In this document: positions 19,069 through 30,375 of the stretch, in pieces | Position numbering within the stretch: position 1 is the first letter of the stretch | Layout of the letters: each line of letters begins with the position of its first letter | NCBI GenBank assembly: GCA_030581615.1 | Contig: JAKTTT010000004.1 | Location: 372,001 to 436,000 of the forward strand | DNA: 64,000 nucleotides | Reading direction: 5' to 3' | Origin: Alloascoidea africana | Taxonomy: Eukaryota; Ascomycota; Alloascoideomycetes; Alloascoideales; Alloascoideaceae | The notes under the pieces: model-generated | Told to the model about the DNA's origin: nothing | What the model saw: only the letters and a program-made list of their open reading frames with translations | The model's database searches: none | Made by a program: the position numbers and the translations under genes

Positions 19069-21183
19069 TTATTCGTCTATTCTAACGGCATTTCTAGCAA
19101 GCCAGTGAAGAGCTTGCTGAACCGCTTCTTCTCCAAGTATCGATCCTCCTTCAAAGGTTTTCGACACCTCGTTAACAACTCTGCATATCCATCCCCTAGA
19201 ATATTCCACTCCCATCTCTTCCAAACTATTCACCAGCATTTTCTTCTTCATAGTAAACTCGTCTACACAAAAGTGGAACCCTGTACTGTTAGTATTCTTC
19301 TCTGAAGATTGAGGGGAAGAGGGTAGCAATGTTTTAACATGATTGATAACATCTCGAATACTCATCTTCGGTGATATCCCAGAAGAAATACATTCAGAGT
19401 TTTTACACCAAGTACGGCCGCAACCTCTGGTCAATTGTAGGACATATCGGCGCTCAAACCTGCTTATTAGTTTCATTCCCGTTGGATCATGCAAACTGGA
19501 ATAAGAAGGCGCGAAACAATATTTGCACAACCCATAGTCGTTGGTCTTCAAATCTTCTTGGGAGATAGTATTAGTACACTCTATGTTTGAGCAGCATTGA
19601 GGTGTAGGCTTTGCTCTCCTGTCCAAGTCGTGCATTTTCATATGAGAATCATAGTCGCTAAGCTTGATTGGCCTGGTACAAACCTCACAGTCGATTGTTT
19701 TTGAGCCACAATCTGATTCATGACTTGTATATCCTTTTAGAATGTCGACTGGTGTTGCACGTCCTTGGGGTAATTCCAAATGACAGAAACGGCATATGTG
19801 AAGCTTTAAAGGGCAGTTTGTTGCCTGGTGCTGTGCAAATTGAGGGAAAGAAGGAAAATCTTCACCACAGACACACTTACAAGTTTTGTGAAATAAATTA
19901 TGATGAGCTTCATATGACCATTTGGTATTCCCCCAAAACCCATCTTCCGATTCACAATGCCAGTGTGTGTTCGGGATTTCTTTCTGAAAAACCTGATTAC
20001 AACCCTGAGTGCATGGAATGTTGTGGCGAAGACAGAAGTTATAATGTAACTGGTAAGATCTTTGTGGTACTCGTGAATGACAATTGGAGCAAACAGTCAG
20101 ATCAGCTAAAACGCCATCACTTTCGGTAGAGGTTGGACTTTCATTTTGAATAGTCAACGAAAGAATGGTAGTCGTTTCACTCTCTACTAGAATATACAAT
20201 TCTGACTTGCCATCCAAAAACGCATTGCTCGAACCAATCACTACTTGTTTCCCCTCCGAGGTATTATTGCTGACCGAGGACCATAAAAACCGGTCGTTTC
20301 CAACATACTGATCTGTGGACACATAAATGTTTGATCTCTCCATCTCATCTGATTGTTCTTCGAATTCAAGATTAATTTTTAAAGGTATTTCTTTCTTCAC
20401 CCATTTATCCAAGCTTAGTTTCCATATTCTCTTCGCAGACGCTTTAAATCGAAATGGGCCAAGAGCTCCTAACTGTTCAACCTCAATAGGCGTCATCTTT
20501 GAGAGTTTTTCGTTTTCCTGAAAGTCTTCAATAGCTTGCTGCTGTGATAAAGGTTCGATATCCAGTTCAAGGTCTGTATCAACAATACAGACAGCATCTG
20601 CAGGTTTTAACTCGTCTATCAGAAACTTGTATACCTTGTCGTTATATCTGGGGTCTGATATTTGCAAAGTCTCGCCTTTGCTTAGAGTTGTATACGATGC
20701 ATGAAGCCTATTCTCGAAAAGGGCTCTCCAGTCGTTAATTTGGTAGCCCGACTCCAAGGGCTTTACTTTTAAATAGGTTCCTTTGGGCAGTTCTACAAGT
20801 TTAACATTAATAGGAGAGCCAGGTTTGACGTGCAGCTTGTCAGCAATTATACTAGGTATGAAGACAAAACTTTCTGGTGATGAAAACTCTCGAACTCCCG
20901 CGTGTGTCGTTTTCCCATTAGAAGGGTTTGTAATCTTGAATATTAAAGGAGAAGGCACAGTTATGTTTCCAATGCTAGATTGGCTGATGATGGCATCTAA
21001 AACTGAGGAAGGTAGCACTAACTTGTCTGAAAAGTTGGGTGGCAAGGGCACAGTCGATAATGAAGTTGAGGTTGAGGTTGAAGTTGAAGCTCTATCAAAA
21101 TTTGTATCAACATCGTTTGACCTAGCAGGGGGAGTCCCATATAAGAGCTGAGAACTCCATCTTATAGCAGATGCTGAAGCCAT
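19069..21183 (-). CDS. UFD1-domain protein with TRAF-type zinc fingers
   Basis: A 704-residue single-exon gene. Residues about 45-190 form a UFD1-like N-terminal domain (L-P-P-N-F-S-D-K-L-V-L-P, G-V-R-E-F-S-S-P-E, V-K-P-G-S-P-I-N-V-K-L-V-E-L-P-K-G-T-Y-L-K-V-K-P), the fold that binds ubiquitin and Cdc48. A middle beta-rich region follows, then a Cys/His-rich zone (about 365-560) of several TRAF-type zinc-finger-like units. The conserved C-terminal domain carries more cysteines. Genuine Ufd1 is about 360 residues and lacks these fingers. This architecture matches the longer Ufd1-like proteins of filamentous fungi, so I do not use the symbol UFD1. Likely role is ubiquitin-dependent quality control with Cdc48 (inference). 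An ST dipeptide run near residues 32-42 comes from a six-base repeat. Confidence 0.85.
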   Translation of the reverse strand: MASASAIRWSSQLLYGTPPARSNDVDTNFDRASTSTSTSTSLSTVPLPPNFSDKLVLPSSVLDAIISQSSIGNITVPSPLIFKITNPSNGKTTHAGVREFSSPESFVFIPSIIADKLHVKPGSPINVKLVELPKGTYLKVKPLESGYQINDWRALFENRLHASYTTLSKGETLQISDPRYNDKVYKFLIDELKPADAVCIVDTDLELDIEPLSQQQAIEDFQENEKLSKMTPIEVEQLGALGPFRFKASAKRIWKLSLDKWVKKEIPLKINLEFEEQSDEMERSNIYVSTDQYVGNDRFLWSSVSNNTSEGKQVVIGSSNAFLDGKSELYILVESETTTILSLTIQNESPTSTESDGVLADLTVCSNCHSRVPQRSYQLHYNFCLRHNIPCTQGCNQVFQKEIPNTHWHCESEDGFWGNTKWSYEAHHNLFHKTCKCVCGEDFPSFPQFAQHQATNCPLKLHICRFCHLELPQGRATPVDILKGYTSHESDCGSKTIDCEVCTRPIKLSDYDSHMKMHDLDRRAKPTPQCCSNIECTNTISQEDLKTNDYGLCKYCFAPSYSSLHDPTGMKLISRFERRYVLQLTRGCGRTWCKNSECISSGISPKMSIRDVINHVKTLLPSSPQSSEKNTNSTGFHFCVDEFTMKKKMLVNSLEEMGVEYSRGWICRVVNEVSKTFEGGSILGEEAVQQALHWLARNAVRIDE

Positions 21184-21770
21184 TGGTTCTTGGTGAAGAG
21201 GTTTACTTCACACCAGCGGCTCATGGATTACCAGAATCAGTCCTCTTTATACGAACACCCAAGATTTTGGCTTTAGTAATCGTTGAACATCCGAACTCCT
21301 TTTCTATCAACAAGATCAGCTTGTGGAACTTCCTAGAAGCTTAGGGAACTATTGAGTCATCTCACGTCGTTAGTCCATTAATAATGTAGTAACTACATAG
21401 TTGGAAGTACCCTGGGAAGAACAATGCTATCCCGTCTCTCCATGCCCACTGCCTGTAAATGCTTGAAAATCAATGTTCAGCCTCCATTGGTCAGAATGAC
21501 TACACTAAAGCTGTGCAAAATCAAAATGCTCAATTATTCCAACCTTACCGACCTAACAATAGTAATAGTTCTGCATTTATAAATTCTGCGATTAGTGGTT
21601 TGGGCGGCGCTCTGTATCAAACTACTTCAATATTTGGATGTCTATCGATGCCCAAGAGTTTTAAATTACTTAACGAACACTTTTGAAATAACAATAAAAA
21701 TCTTTTCTTCCTGGAAGTTGGCTATTTAATGATATAGATAGAATTCAGGTAATGAGGTCCAGCCGAATAA
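21184..21770. other. Spacer between UFD1-like and IMH1 genes
   Basis: Promoter of the UFD1-like gene plus the 3' flank of IMH1. It contains a short plus-strand frame, listed separately. Confidence 0.4.
21459..21686 (+). CDS. Possible small protein, unknown
   Basis: A 75-codon ATG-to-stop frame with balanced composition. A Gln/Asn-rich N-terminal half is followed by a small-residue, weakly hydrophobic stretch (S-A-I-S-G-L-G-G-A-L-Y) and a polar end. An AATAAAAAT string follows the stop within 15 nt and could be a 3' end signal. No homologue is recognised. It would be the only plus-strand gene between two large minus-strand genes. Chance is a serious alternative. Confidence 0.3.
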   Translation: MLENQCSASIGQNDYTKAVQNQNAQLFQPYRPNNSNSSAFINSAISGLGGALYQTTSIFGCLSMPKSFKLLNEHF

Positions 21771-24700
21771 TCACTTTAGAGCCAGCATTAATCGCTTCTC
21801 ATCTCCATCAGTTAGTTTCAGAACTGTTGATATCACTGGTAAAAGCTGTACCCGGCGATCTTTCTGCTCTAAAAATCCAAGAATGACGTTCTTTAAATAG
21901 GCGACGCTCACATCAGCACCAGAGCCGGAGGCATCAGAAGCAGGATTACTTGAACGGGATACCAGACTGCTTGTGCTCGAAGATTTTTCATTCCCAGACT
22001 TTGATAACCGTCTTGCCCTCTCTTTAAGACCCTCCGCTCGATAATTCTCCAACTCTATGTTTTTCATCTTTGCAATTTTCAATTGCTTTTGAAGTTTCAA
22101 TTCCAAATCCTCATTCATTATTTTCAAGTTATGGTTCAACTTTTCATAGCTGCTTAATTTGCTCTCGCTAGAGTTGATCGTCTTCCGTAGCTCGTCAACC
22201 ATACTCTTGTAACTTTTCAACTCTGTCTCAAGGATCGAGAACCTGCTTTCATAATTGGAATTGGAGGTCTTGAGCTGGTTGATCAAAACTTCTTGCGTTG
22301 TTGATTCTTGCTTATACACCTTTGTTTCATGCTCTAGTCCAGAAAGCTTCACTTTGAACTCTTCCAGTTCTCGAGCCTTCCTTTTTGATATTATAGCCGC
22401 CTCCGATTCTACCTTTTCTTTTTCTTCCTGTATGCTCTTCAACTGTTGTGTCATTTCAAGCAGTTTCGCGTTTGCTTGGGATTCGTTTTCGTGAAGCAAT
22501 CTGCGCATTGTTGAGGTCTCACGGCTTCGTTCTTGCAAAAGCATATGAGTATCAGAAAGTTCTTCTTCAAGTGTTGACAACCTTGAATTAGATTCATGCG
22601 ATCTCATTGTAATCTCATCAGATCGATTTCGTAGAATAGACAATTGCTCTTTGGCGGACTCATACTGAGATGAAATTTTCTCAATAGTGCTTTGATGCGT
22701 AGAAATAGAACTCTTGAGCTTGGCGTTTTCTGCCTCCAGCTCATCTTTCCTCGAAGTAAGGGCGCTTGTGTCGGTGTTTATCTGACTCAATTTGTTGGAA
22801 ATGTCCTCTTTCTCTTGCGAAAGAGCAAACTTTTCATTATTCAATCGTGATATTGTACTCTTCATGGTTTTTGCCTTTTCTTCGAGAGCATAAATATTCT
22901 TTTTAAGATCTGAGACCTCTGTCTCCAGTTGTTTGATTCTTCTGTCCTTTGAATCACAGGAAGCTTTAAAGCTAGAAATTTCAAGCTTCAAAGATACCTC
23001 CCCTTGCTTCAGCTTTTCATAATCGGTCAGCTTCTTTTCAAGCTTTTCTTTCTCAGAAACATATGAAGAAAGATTAGCTTCCATCGTTCTTAGTTTCTTG
23101 TTCTTTGCATCGAGGAGCTCATTTGCATCTGTTAGCTGTTTGAAGCGGTCCTGTGACAGAAGAATATTTGTTTCGTTCTCCTTCACCAGAGTGTCATATT
23201 TTCGTTGTAGTTCTTTCAACTCTTGTTTGATTTTAACTTCAACTTCTTTTTCCTGGGTGGTATTTGATGCGACGACTTGGTCATGTTTAGCTTGTAACTC
23301 TTTCAGTTCCGTAAATAAGGATGTCACTTTTTCTTCGTCCAGCTTCTTCTGATTTTGCATTTCTTTAATCTCATCACGCGCAATGACCAAATCTTGGCCA
23401 ACATCTTTCAACATGTCTCGTACAGAATCCAGTTCTTCTGTTTGTGATTTCAAGCTCTCATTCTTTGTGTTTATTCTCTGTTCCATATCTTTTTCTTCTT
23501 TAATCAGTCTTGCATTCTCTTTCTTTAATGTTTCGTACTCTTCAGACAAATCTGAGAGCACCACTTTAAGGGCAGCTAATTCATTGCTCAGTTCGCTGGA
23601 ATTCGGTGTTTGCTCCTTTTCAGAAACGATTGGAGCCGGTGATTCTAAAATCTCCGTCTCCTTTGTGTTAGTTTCTTCATCTCGGGAGATTGGAGAGGGG
23701 GTTGCAGCTCTCTTTTTCTTGTTTTTGTTTTTCTTTTTGTTGTTGTTTCTGGTATTGGGGCTAGCAACTGCATTCGAGTTTCCAGTAATGGTGAGTCTCT
23801 TCTTTTCAAGCTCATCAACCCTGGATTGAAGCTGCTTTACCTCATTTGTGAGTTTGCTATTGCTTGCTTCCTTGGTTTCATTATCTTCTTTTAATTCTGT
23901 GATCTTCGTTTGGAACGCAGCAACTAGCTTGTTCTTTCTCTCCAACGATTCCTTCAGCTCATCATTTCCACTGTCCGGTTCCTTCTTTTCTTCCTTCATC
24001 TCTTGCAGCTTCACAAGAAGTTCGCTCTTTTCTTTTTCGGCAGACTCTAGTTTATCGGAAAGCTTACGTAAAGAAGTTAATTCTTCTTCGTTTTCCTGGA
24101 GTTGGATTTTTAGATCTTCTTTTTCAGTCAAAGCTTTACTCTCTTTTGATTTTGCTGCTTCCAGATCCTCTTTTAACTTCACAATAGCGGTAGAGTTTTC
24201 CTGCTTTAGGCTTTCAAGATCAGACGTTGAGTTTTTCTTGAAATCCTCGACATATTTTTCTTTTGAAGAAAGTTCATCCTTTGCTGCTCTTAATTCCTCT
24301 TCTAGAGATTCAATTTTATGTTTCTGTTCCGAACTAGCTTTTTCATGCTCTGTATGATCACTCTCCTCTTCTATCTTCTTTTTCAAGCCCTCGATTTCTT
24401 CGTTTTGCCGCTCAATCTGTGCAGCTTTTTCTGATATTTCCTCTCCCTGTTTCTCAGAAGTCTTTTTCATACTCGATAGTTCATGTGATAATCGCTTCAT
24501 TTCTTCATTAAGCATATCGGTACGAAGTTTCATATTGTTCAAGTATTCCACAAATACTTCCGGTTCCGCTAAAGTCGAACAAGGGGTAACTTCGCTCAGT
24601 ATTCTTTCAAAATGTGGTATGAGTTCAGTCTTCTTCTTCTCCAGCCGGTATGCGTCCAGAAGTAATGGGTACTTTTCTTCGTACCTTTTAAACTTGCGAA

Positions 24701-25175
24701 GCTTACTTCGGATGTCGGGCGGAAGTTGGGATATCGAAAAGGTATTGCCAGAAGTTGTCGAAGCATTATCCGAGTTGCTTTTAGCTGGAGCTTTTTTCTC
24801 AACTGGAGGCTCATTGACCTTTGGTTCCGAACCTTCCTGCTTAGCGGTGTCTTCAGCGTTATTACTATTTTCACTGCTCGGCTTCCGAGTTTCATTTGCA
24901 GATAAATTTGCATTTTCACTTTCTGGATCTTGCCCAATAAGCTCCATCTCCTTCACTTCAGGCGTTCGTGCGCTGAGAATCTTTGCTCCACGATGGAGAG
25001 CCGCTTCGCTGTCCTTGATGCTAGTGCCTGTACTTCCCTTGTCATTCCTTTCTTTCTTGTTTGCTGACTGATTTGACCGGGAATTGCTCTGTGCAGATTG
25101 CTCAGTACTGGATCGAACAGCCTGTTCAATCTCCTCTGTAAGGTTTTTACCCAACTGCGAAATTCTTGAAAACAT
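21771..25175 (-). CDS. IMH1: GRIP-domain golgin
   Basis: A long tethering protein of the trans-Golgi that is recruited by the Arl1 GTPase through its GRIP domain. The 1134-residue product has a short amphipathic-looking start (F-S-R-I-S-Q-L-G-K-N-L), a low-complexity charged region, and then almost continuous heptad coiled coil (about residues 150-1060). Near residues 480-500 a basic N/K-rich interruption breaks the coil. It ends with a GRIP domain (about 1083-1134) holding the hallmark Y-L-K-N-V-I-L-G-F-L-E and L-L-P-V-I-S motifs, whose tyrosine contacts Arl1. S. cerevisiae Imh1 is 911 residues. No intron is seen. Confidence 0.92.
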   Translation of the reverse strand: MFSRISQLGKNLTEEIEQAVRSSTEQSAQSNSRSNQSANKKERNDKGSTGTSIKDSEAALHRGAKILSARTPEVKEMELIGQDPESENANLSANETRKPSSENSNNAEDTAKQEGSEPKVNEPPVEKKAPAKSNSDNASTTSGNTFSISQLPPDIRSKLRKFKRYEEKYPLLLDAYRLEKKKTELIPHFERILSEVTPCSTLAEPEVFVEYLNNMKLRTDMLNEEMKRLSHELSSMKKTSEKQGEEISEKAAQIERQNEEIEGLKKKIEEESDHTEHEKASSEQKHKIESLEEELRAAKDELSSKEKYVEDFKKNSTSDLESLKQENSTAIVKLKEDLEAAKSKESKALTEKEDLKIQLQENEEELTSLRKLSDKLESAEKEKSELLVKLQEMKEEKKEPDSGNDELKESLERKNKLVAAFQTKITELKEDNETKEASNSKLTNEVKQLQSRVDELEKKRLTITGNSNAVASPNTRNNNKKKNKNKKKRAATPSPISRDEETNTKETEILESPAPIVSEKEQTPNSSELSNELAALKVVLSDLSEEYETLKKENARLIKEEKDMEQRINTKNESLKSQTEELDSVRDMLKDVGQDLVIARDEIKEMQNQKKLDEEKVTSLFTELKELQAKHDQVVASNTTQEKEVEVKIKQELKELQRKYDTLVKENETNILLSQDRFKQLTDANELLDAKNKKLRTMEANLSSYVSEKEKLEKKLTDYEKLKQGEVSLKLEISSFKASCDSKDRRIKQLETEVSDLKKNIYALEEKAKTMKSTISRLNNEKFALSQEKEDISNKLSQINTDTSALTSRKDELEAENAKLKSSISTHQSTIEKISSQYESAKEQLSILRNRSDEITMRSHESNSRLSTLEEELSDTHMLLQERSRETSTMRRLLHENESQANAKLLEMTQQLKSIQEEKEKVESEAAIISKRKARELEEFKVKLSGLEHETKVYKQESTTQEVLINQLKTSNSNYESRFSILETELKSYKSMVDELRKTINSSESKLSSYEKLNHNLKIMNEDLELKLQKQLKIAKMKNIELENYRAEGLKERARRLSKSGNEKSSSTSSLVSRSSNPASDASGSGADVSVAYLKNVILGFLEQKDRRVQLLPVISTVLKLTDGDEKRLMLALK

Positions 25176-25632
25176 AGGGGTAGCTATTGAAGAAGTGGGT
25201 TTCGCTCAGCCTTGGTTAGAGTGGGTATATTAGTGTCACGTGGCTTTTCACACCAATATTCTTGGTGAAATGGTTTTCATGTTCAGGTTTTAAGAAACAG
25301 TTAAAACTCAGCAACCTTCCGAGAAAACACCCTAAATGTCTGTCTAGCAGGCGTTGAAAGAAAAAGAAAAATACCCCTGAAAGCGGGACACATTAGCCTA
25401 GCTTCAAGGGAAACTGTATAGTTACACAATTTTAGGGTCTATGTTATAACGTTAATCAACAATTAGATTCTTTTTTTGTATTTACCGATAACTATATAGA
25501 TCCATAAATCATTTCCAATTCCAAAAGAGAAACAAAAAAAAAAAGAGATAGTCTCTTCATTCGGAGCAAAACAGAACAGTCTGAACTGCCCATAGTAGAC
25601 AAAAAGCATAAAGTAGTAGTAAGCCTGACTAT
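25176..25632. other. IMH1 promoter / CDC25 3' flank
   Basis: About 450 bp, AT-rich, between two tandem minus-strand genes. Poly-T/poly-A tracts lie near 25470 and 25535. No supported gene. Confidence 0.4.
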
Positions 25633-28600
25633 CTAATAAGAAGGTGGGAAAATGTTATTGTTATTGTTGTTACCGCTTCTAATGGATGAGGTCAAGGCAT
25701 CATAGGGGATAGAACCATAGTTGGGGTTGGGCCTATCTCTGGGCTCAACAGTTAAAGAAAGTTCATATTGGTCGCAGATTGGAGGGCTGGCTTCAAATCC
25801 GGTAGTCAAATAGTCTTGGATCTCTGGAATCTCTTTCAGGTTATACTGGGTAACCTGGTACTGCTGGATCTTTTGAACAGTGTCAAAGATCTTCACTCTT
25901 TTATCAAAATGAACCATATGCGGATTGTTGTTATAAGTGTCTGATATAGCGCCCTCGATAAAGAAGAGATCGGTAAGGAAAACTCCAAAGAACGGAACAC
26001 AGGGAGGATGGATAATCTCCAACAAATCTCTATATTCGGAATAATTCCTGTTGTTCTGCATCAACTTGTCCATAGAATCCAAAGAGGCAATAGTTTTTGA
26101 TGAGACTTGGGCCCAGGTCTTCTTTAAACGTCTAATGGTGGAATGACAAAGGGCTGAAAGAATGGCCGTCATGGAGGAGAAATTGTTGTAACGGCGGCAT
26201 TTTTCAGCAACCATGATGAAGTATCTGATAACAGCTACTCTTTTCTTGATATCCCTCTGTCTTAAAACAATGTAAGAAACCCAGTTTGTGAGTTTATTAG
26301 AATTGTCAACGAAATTTGTAACGTGCTTGCTTGTACCAGTTTTGCCATGTTTGTTATTCCAACATCTGTGTAAGCACTCCATTGGCGTGATCAAACTTAG
26401 AAGGTTACACTCTCTGATAGTCAACTGTCTTGCCATTTCCAATGGATCAATGTCCAGTAATCTCACCTTCTTGATGTTTCGGGGATACATTGGCGGAGGA
26501 GGAGGCATATCAAAATGAGTTTTTGAAATGTTTCCTCCAAATTTTTGTGCAATTTCTTTTCCTTGAGACCTTAGCGTACAATATTTCAACAATCTGGCCA
26601 CTGGGAATTTATCATTGAGCAAAGGAGTCAAGAATTCTTTGATGCATGTCAAGAGCTTTTTACCATTTGAATCTTCTTCATCAATGTAGGTGTCAACCCA
26701 ATAGGATTCTAGCCAGGTTCGTAAAATATTGATCACTCTCAACCGAATAGGAGTTTGTTTTCTCTCTCTCCAGACTCCAAAGTCCTGATAGCTAAGTCCT
26801 TCTGGTGGTTGAATCGTGAATCTGGCAACAAGCAATTCGAAAAACTCAATAGGAGACAGAACACTTTGAAGCGTTAAAAGCATAACCTTGTTAAAACCAG
26901 AATCCAAAAAGTCATGATGTGTCAATCTTTCAATCAAAGCAAATTTTGGTCCAGCCTTGACGGACTCTCCGTTTTTGCTGAACAGTAATTGATTTTCATA
27001 ATCAGGTTGTAAGAACCAAGGAAGTTCAGGGTTGGTCTTAATCCTAGGAACGACCTGTTCAGAACTAACATCCTCCAGTTGTTGCACTTCCTGCTTGCCA
27101 TCAGTGTTTACAAATTTGCCAAAATCGCTGTTCATGATTCGAGAGGTATAGTTTATCAAAGTTTCGCGTTCGTCAACCAGTTGTGCAATGGTTACAGAAA
27201 CCTGTTTTACAATTCCCTTCATTCTGAAAAGGGATCTGTACAATGTAGAATCCACGTCCACAATCTCAAGTGCTATGCCATCTTCATTCACATCTGCCTC
27301 TTCAACAGAGTCAGTTGAAAGCTTGACATTTTCAACTGCTTTACTGCTGTTTAAATCGATTGTGCCACTAAAGATTTCGGGATCCTCTAGAGTGATCTCC
27401 TGTCCGACCAGAACCAACTCCATAAATGTATCGTAAAGCATCTGCTTTAGTTCAAAAAACTCAATCAGAACAGGGTACGACGAGAAAAGCAAAGAGTAAA
27501 CATAGCTTGATTCTTGCTTCATTTCTCCACCTTGATCCTCTTCTGTAGCTGGGGTATTCCTCCTCATGGATTTGAAGACGCCAAAATCAATTGCTTCAAG
27601 CAAGCTTAGGATGCCACTAATGGTATTGAGCATTCCATGGACGGTAGTAATCATAATTAAATTTCTCTCTTCAACAGACAGGCAATGGTTTTTATGATAC
27701 CCGGATTCTTGGTCATTGGAGTTTTTCCTCTTGGGACTCCCATGACCAGGAGATTTCGGAGAATCTGCTTTGGAACCCTCTAATTTGGTTTCCTGGCCCT
27801 TCATTGCTCTTTCCAGCGGTGCCGCAGTGGAAAGGTCGTTGTCTGCTACTTCGAGACTCTTTTCAAGTTGACTCAACATGCCAAATATAAGAAGCTTTTG
27901 TCGATCCAACAGGGCAATCAAGTCACTGTCCAGTTGTACCAGGCCAAGCTCATCGTTGAAAGAGCTAGCGTAAGCGCCGTTATCGTTTTCATAAAATTGG
28001 TTACTCCAGTGTCCCCCCGTAAACTTTTTGGCAAAAAACTTGGGTACAGCCTGGGGCAACAAATCCTTAATGTCTTCCGGCTCGAAAGAGCTTCTTACCA
28101 TCTTGAAGACGCTGACAATCGAATCAAGTTGTTGCAACATGTTTTGGGTAGCAATTTCACATTGCTCGTAATAACCAGCGGTTGTTAGATCTTCCAAAAC
28201 CTCTTCTAGAGGTGAACACTCTTCGCCCTTTTGTTGATCCTCCTCCACCTCTTGTTCATTTTCAGCTACGCTTTTCTTGTCTAGAGAAGCTGATTTTGAT
28301 TTTGTTGAACCGGACCTATAGAGACTTTCATCTCTAGCCTCTTCCAATTCCGGCTCTGTCTGGCTGATCACTGTTCCTACGGGTCTCAATGAAGAGGTCG
28401 TCCCCGCATTTCTGTTATTTCTAGCAATATAGTGCTGATTTCCACTTTGTTCTTGGGACGTGGACGGCGATCCTTCTTCATCAGTACCATCTGCAGCCGC
28501 CGGGTCGTTTTCCGCACTCGATTCAGTCGCATTCTCGTCCAGCTTTTCTTCCAAAGAAATTCTACAAAATTTTTCAACCTTGCCACTTTTCACGCTGCTA

Positions 28601-30375
28601 TTGGAAGCTGATGATGCCGCAGCTGTATCATCACCTTCTGCATTTCGTTTGGATGCTGGAGAAGAAGGCGACGAGTTTGCAGGCGACGTCACGCTCTCTT
28701 CTTTATCTTGTAGTACAAATGACTTCAGATTCAAATACAGTTCTCCATTCACTCCAAGACGAGAAAGTGACAAAGTCATGCTCTTCAAACTGTTCACCAA
28801 AAATTCAATGTTTGGATCGTTCGCCCGGTAGCTAGCGTATTTTTGATACATTCTTAGAGATTGGTATACCAAGGCGCATAGCTTACCCAAAGTTTCCGCT
28901 GATTCGTTAAAAGAATAGCGGTCATTGCACTGTAAGGCTTCCAAAGTAAGGTCCACATTTTGTTTAAAGGAGTCGGACAGGGCGGTCCAGCTTTCAATAT
29001 CTGTCTGCTCGATATAGAAACGGTCAGTTGCGTTCAGGCTAGAGTAAATAGGAACGCCGTAGGTGGAATCAGATAGAGCAGATAAGTTTGTATCGCCGTA
29101 GGCTTTAGGCTAAAGAAAACAAAGTTTAAAGGTTAGATCCATAGAACAAAACTTTTTTTTGTTCTAATTTTTTTATTTTGGCTTTCGATTCGGGGGGTTT
29201 CAGTTTGACTTCAAATCAAATTAGCTTACCTGGAAGAGAAAGGCACTGTACTTCAAATTCGAATTTTGGCCCGGTTCTGAGGCGTTCACCCTATTGGCAA
29301 CCTCCGATACGTCTGGCGGGACGATGGAGGAGGGCGGAAGAACTAGGTCTTCCTGTTTTGGGGCTTGCTCTTGGCCCTCCACCAGCTGGAAAGGTATGTC
29401 GGTGGAGTATGTTCCGGACACAGGCTCGTAGAACACCAAGTGGCCCTTGTTTGTGGTCTGCGGGATCCAGAACGCCAGCTTTGTCGAGTCTGGCGAGCTC
29501 TCGGGACCAGCGGCCTTCGGAGAAGAGCCGAGCTGGTGCTGCTGGTGCTGGTGCTGTTGATGTTGATACTGGGCATCTGCATTTGGGCCCATATGCGAGT
29601 AAGGAGCATGGAGCTGGTGGCCCATTTTTCCAGGCGTGTGCTGCTGCATATGGGCCAGCCCGGAGTCCTCGTCGGCTCCAGCTCCAGCGCCGTCAGGGTA
29701 TTTGGCCTGTAGAGACTGGCCGGCTCGGGGATGAGGGCCCTCTGGTGCCTGGCCCTCCTGGATCGGGGTCTGGGGAGGCGCTTGTGGAGAGGCAGAGTCG
29801 GTAAGCATTGGCGGTGACATTCTGGGGGAGCCCATGACGTTGCTGACATTAGGGGTCTTCTCCAGATTGTCGCTGCTCGCCAGATTGTCGCCCAGAGGGT
29901 GATCAGACACCGAGGGCTGAGTCGAGCTGGGGGCTATCTCCTCTGAGGTGTAGGAAAGCCTGGAGTCTTTGCGAGTTATCTGGAAATTGGAAGAGTTGAG
30001 AGACGCTGTGTCATCGGACACAAATGAAAACAGACTCGACGACGGGTTATTAGACAGGTTCTGGGACTGCAGAGTAATGTTTGAGCCTCTATCGGCTGTG
30101 GTATTCGTAGAAGGAACAAATGGTTTGGTGTAATTGTTGGGGAACCATCCTCGTTCTTTCTCTCTCTGCTTGTTCTGGGAGTCCATTATCACGATGCCAT
30201 CCCACCATCCAGAGCCCGCTCTAGTGACGACCTTAATAATGTCCCCTTGGTAGAGACGTAGAAAGTTTACACTGGAGGACAGCGAAGCCTGGTTCTGAGG
30301 GTTCTCTGGGATGTAATCGAACTGAACAAGCACATTATCAGCAGAAGTGAGACCTAATGTTTGGGAGCTGGCCAT
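25633..30375 (-). CDS. CDC25: Ras guanine-nucleotide exchange factor (2 exons)
   Basis: Cdc25 activates Ras at the membrane and so drives cAMP/PKA signalling. Exon 1 (29230-30375) encodes an N-terminal SH3 domain (about residues 14-88: V-Q-F-D-Y-I-P, G-D-I-I-K-V, G-W-W-D-G, G-W-F-P-N-N-Y) and a Ser/Gln/Pro-rich linker with an HQ run. Exon 2 (25633-29109) carries the linker, a RasGEF-N domain (about 1090-1180) and the catalytic RasGEF domain (about 1265-1490). The 120-nt intron 29110-29229 has GTAAGC, TCTAACC and TTTCTTTAG. The join is phase 0 and creates P-K-A-Y-G-D-T-N-L-S-A-L-S, continuous with the family pattern. Total is 1540 residues, close to S. cerevisiae Cdc25 (1589). A frame beginning at 28956 alone would lack the SH3 and is not the gene start. 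Confidence 0.94.

Noticed and set aside
23098-25071. Plus-strand Ser/Phe-rich frames opposite IMH1
   Set aside because: Antisense of Lys/Glu-rich coiled-coil codons always yields such Ser/Phe/Leu-rich frames.
28956-28956. ATG at 28956 as the start of the Ras exchange factor
   Set aside because: The frame continues upstream to a clear acceptor at 29110 and joins an SH3-encoding exon, giving the full CDC25 architecture.
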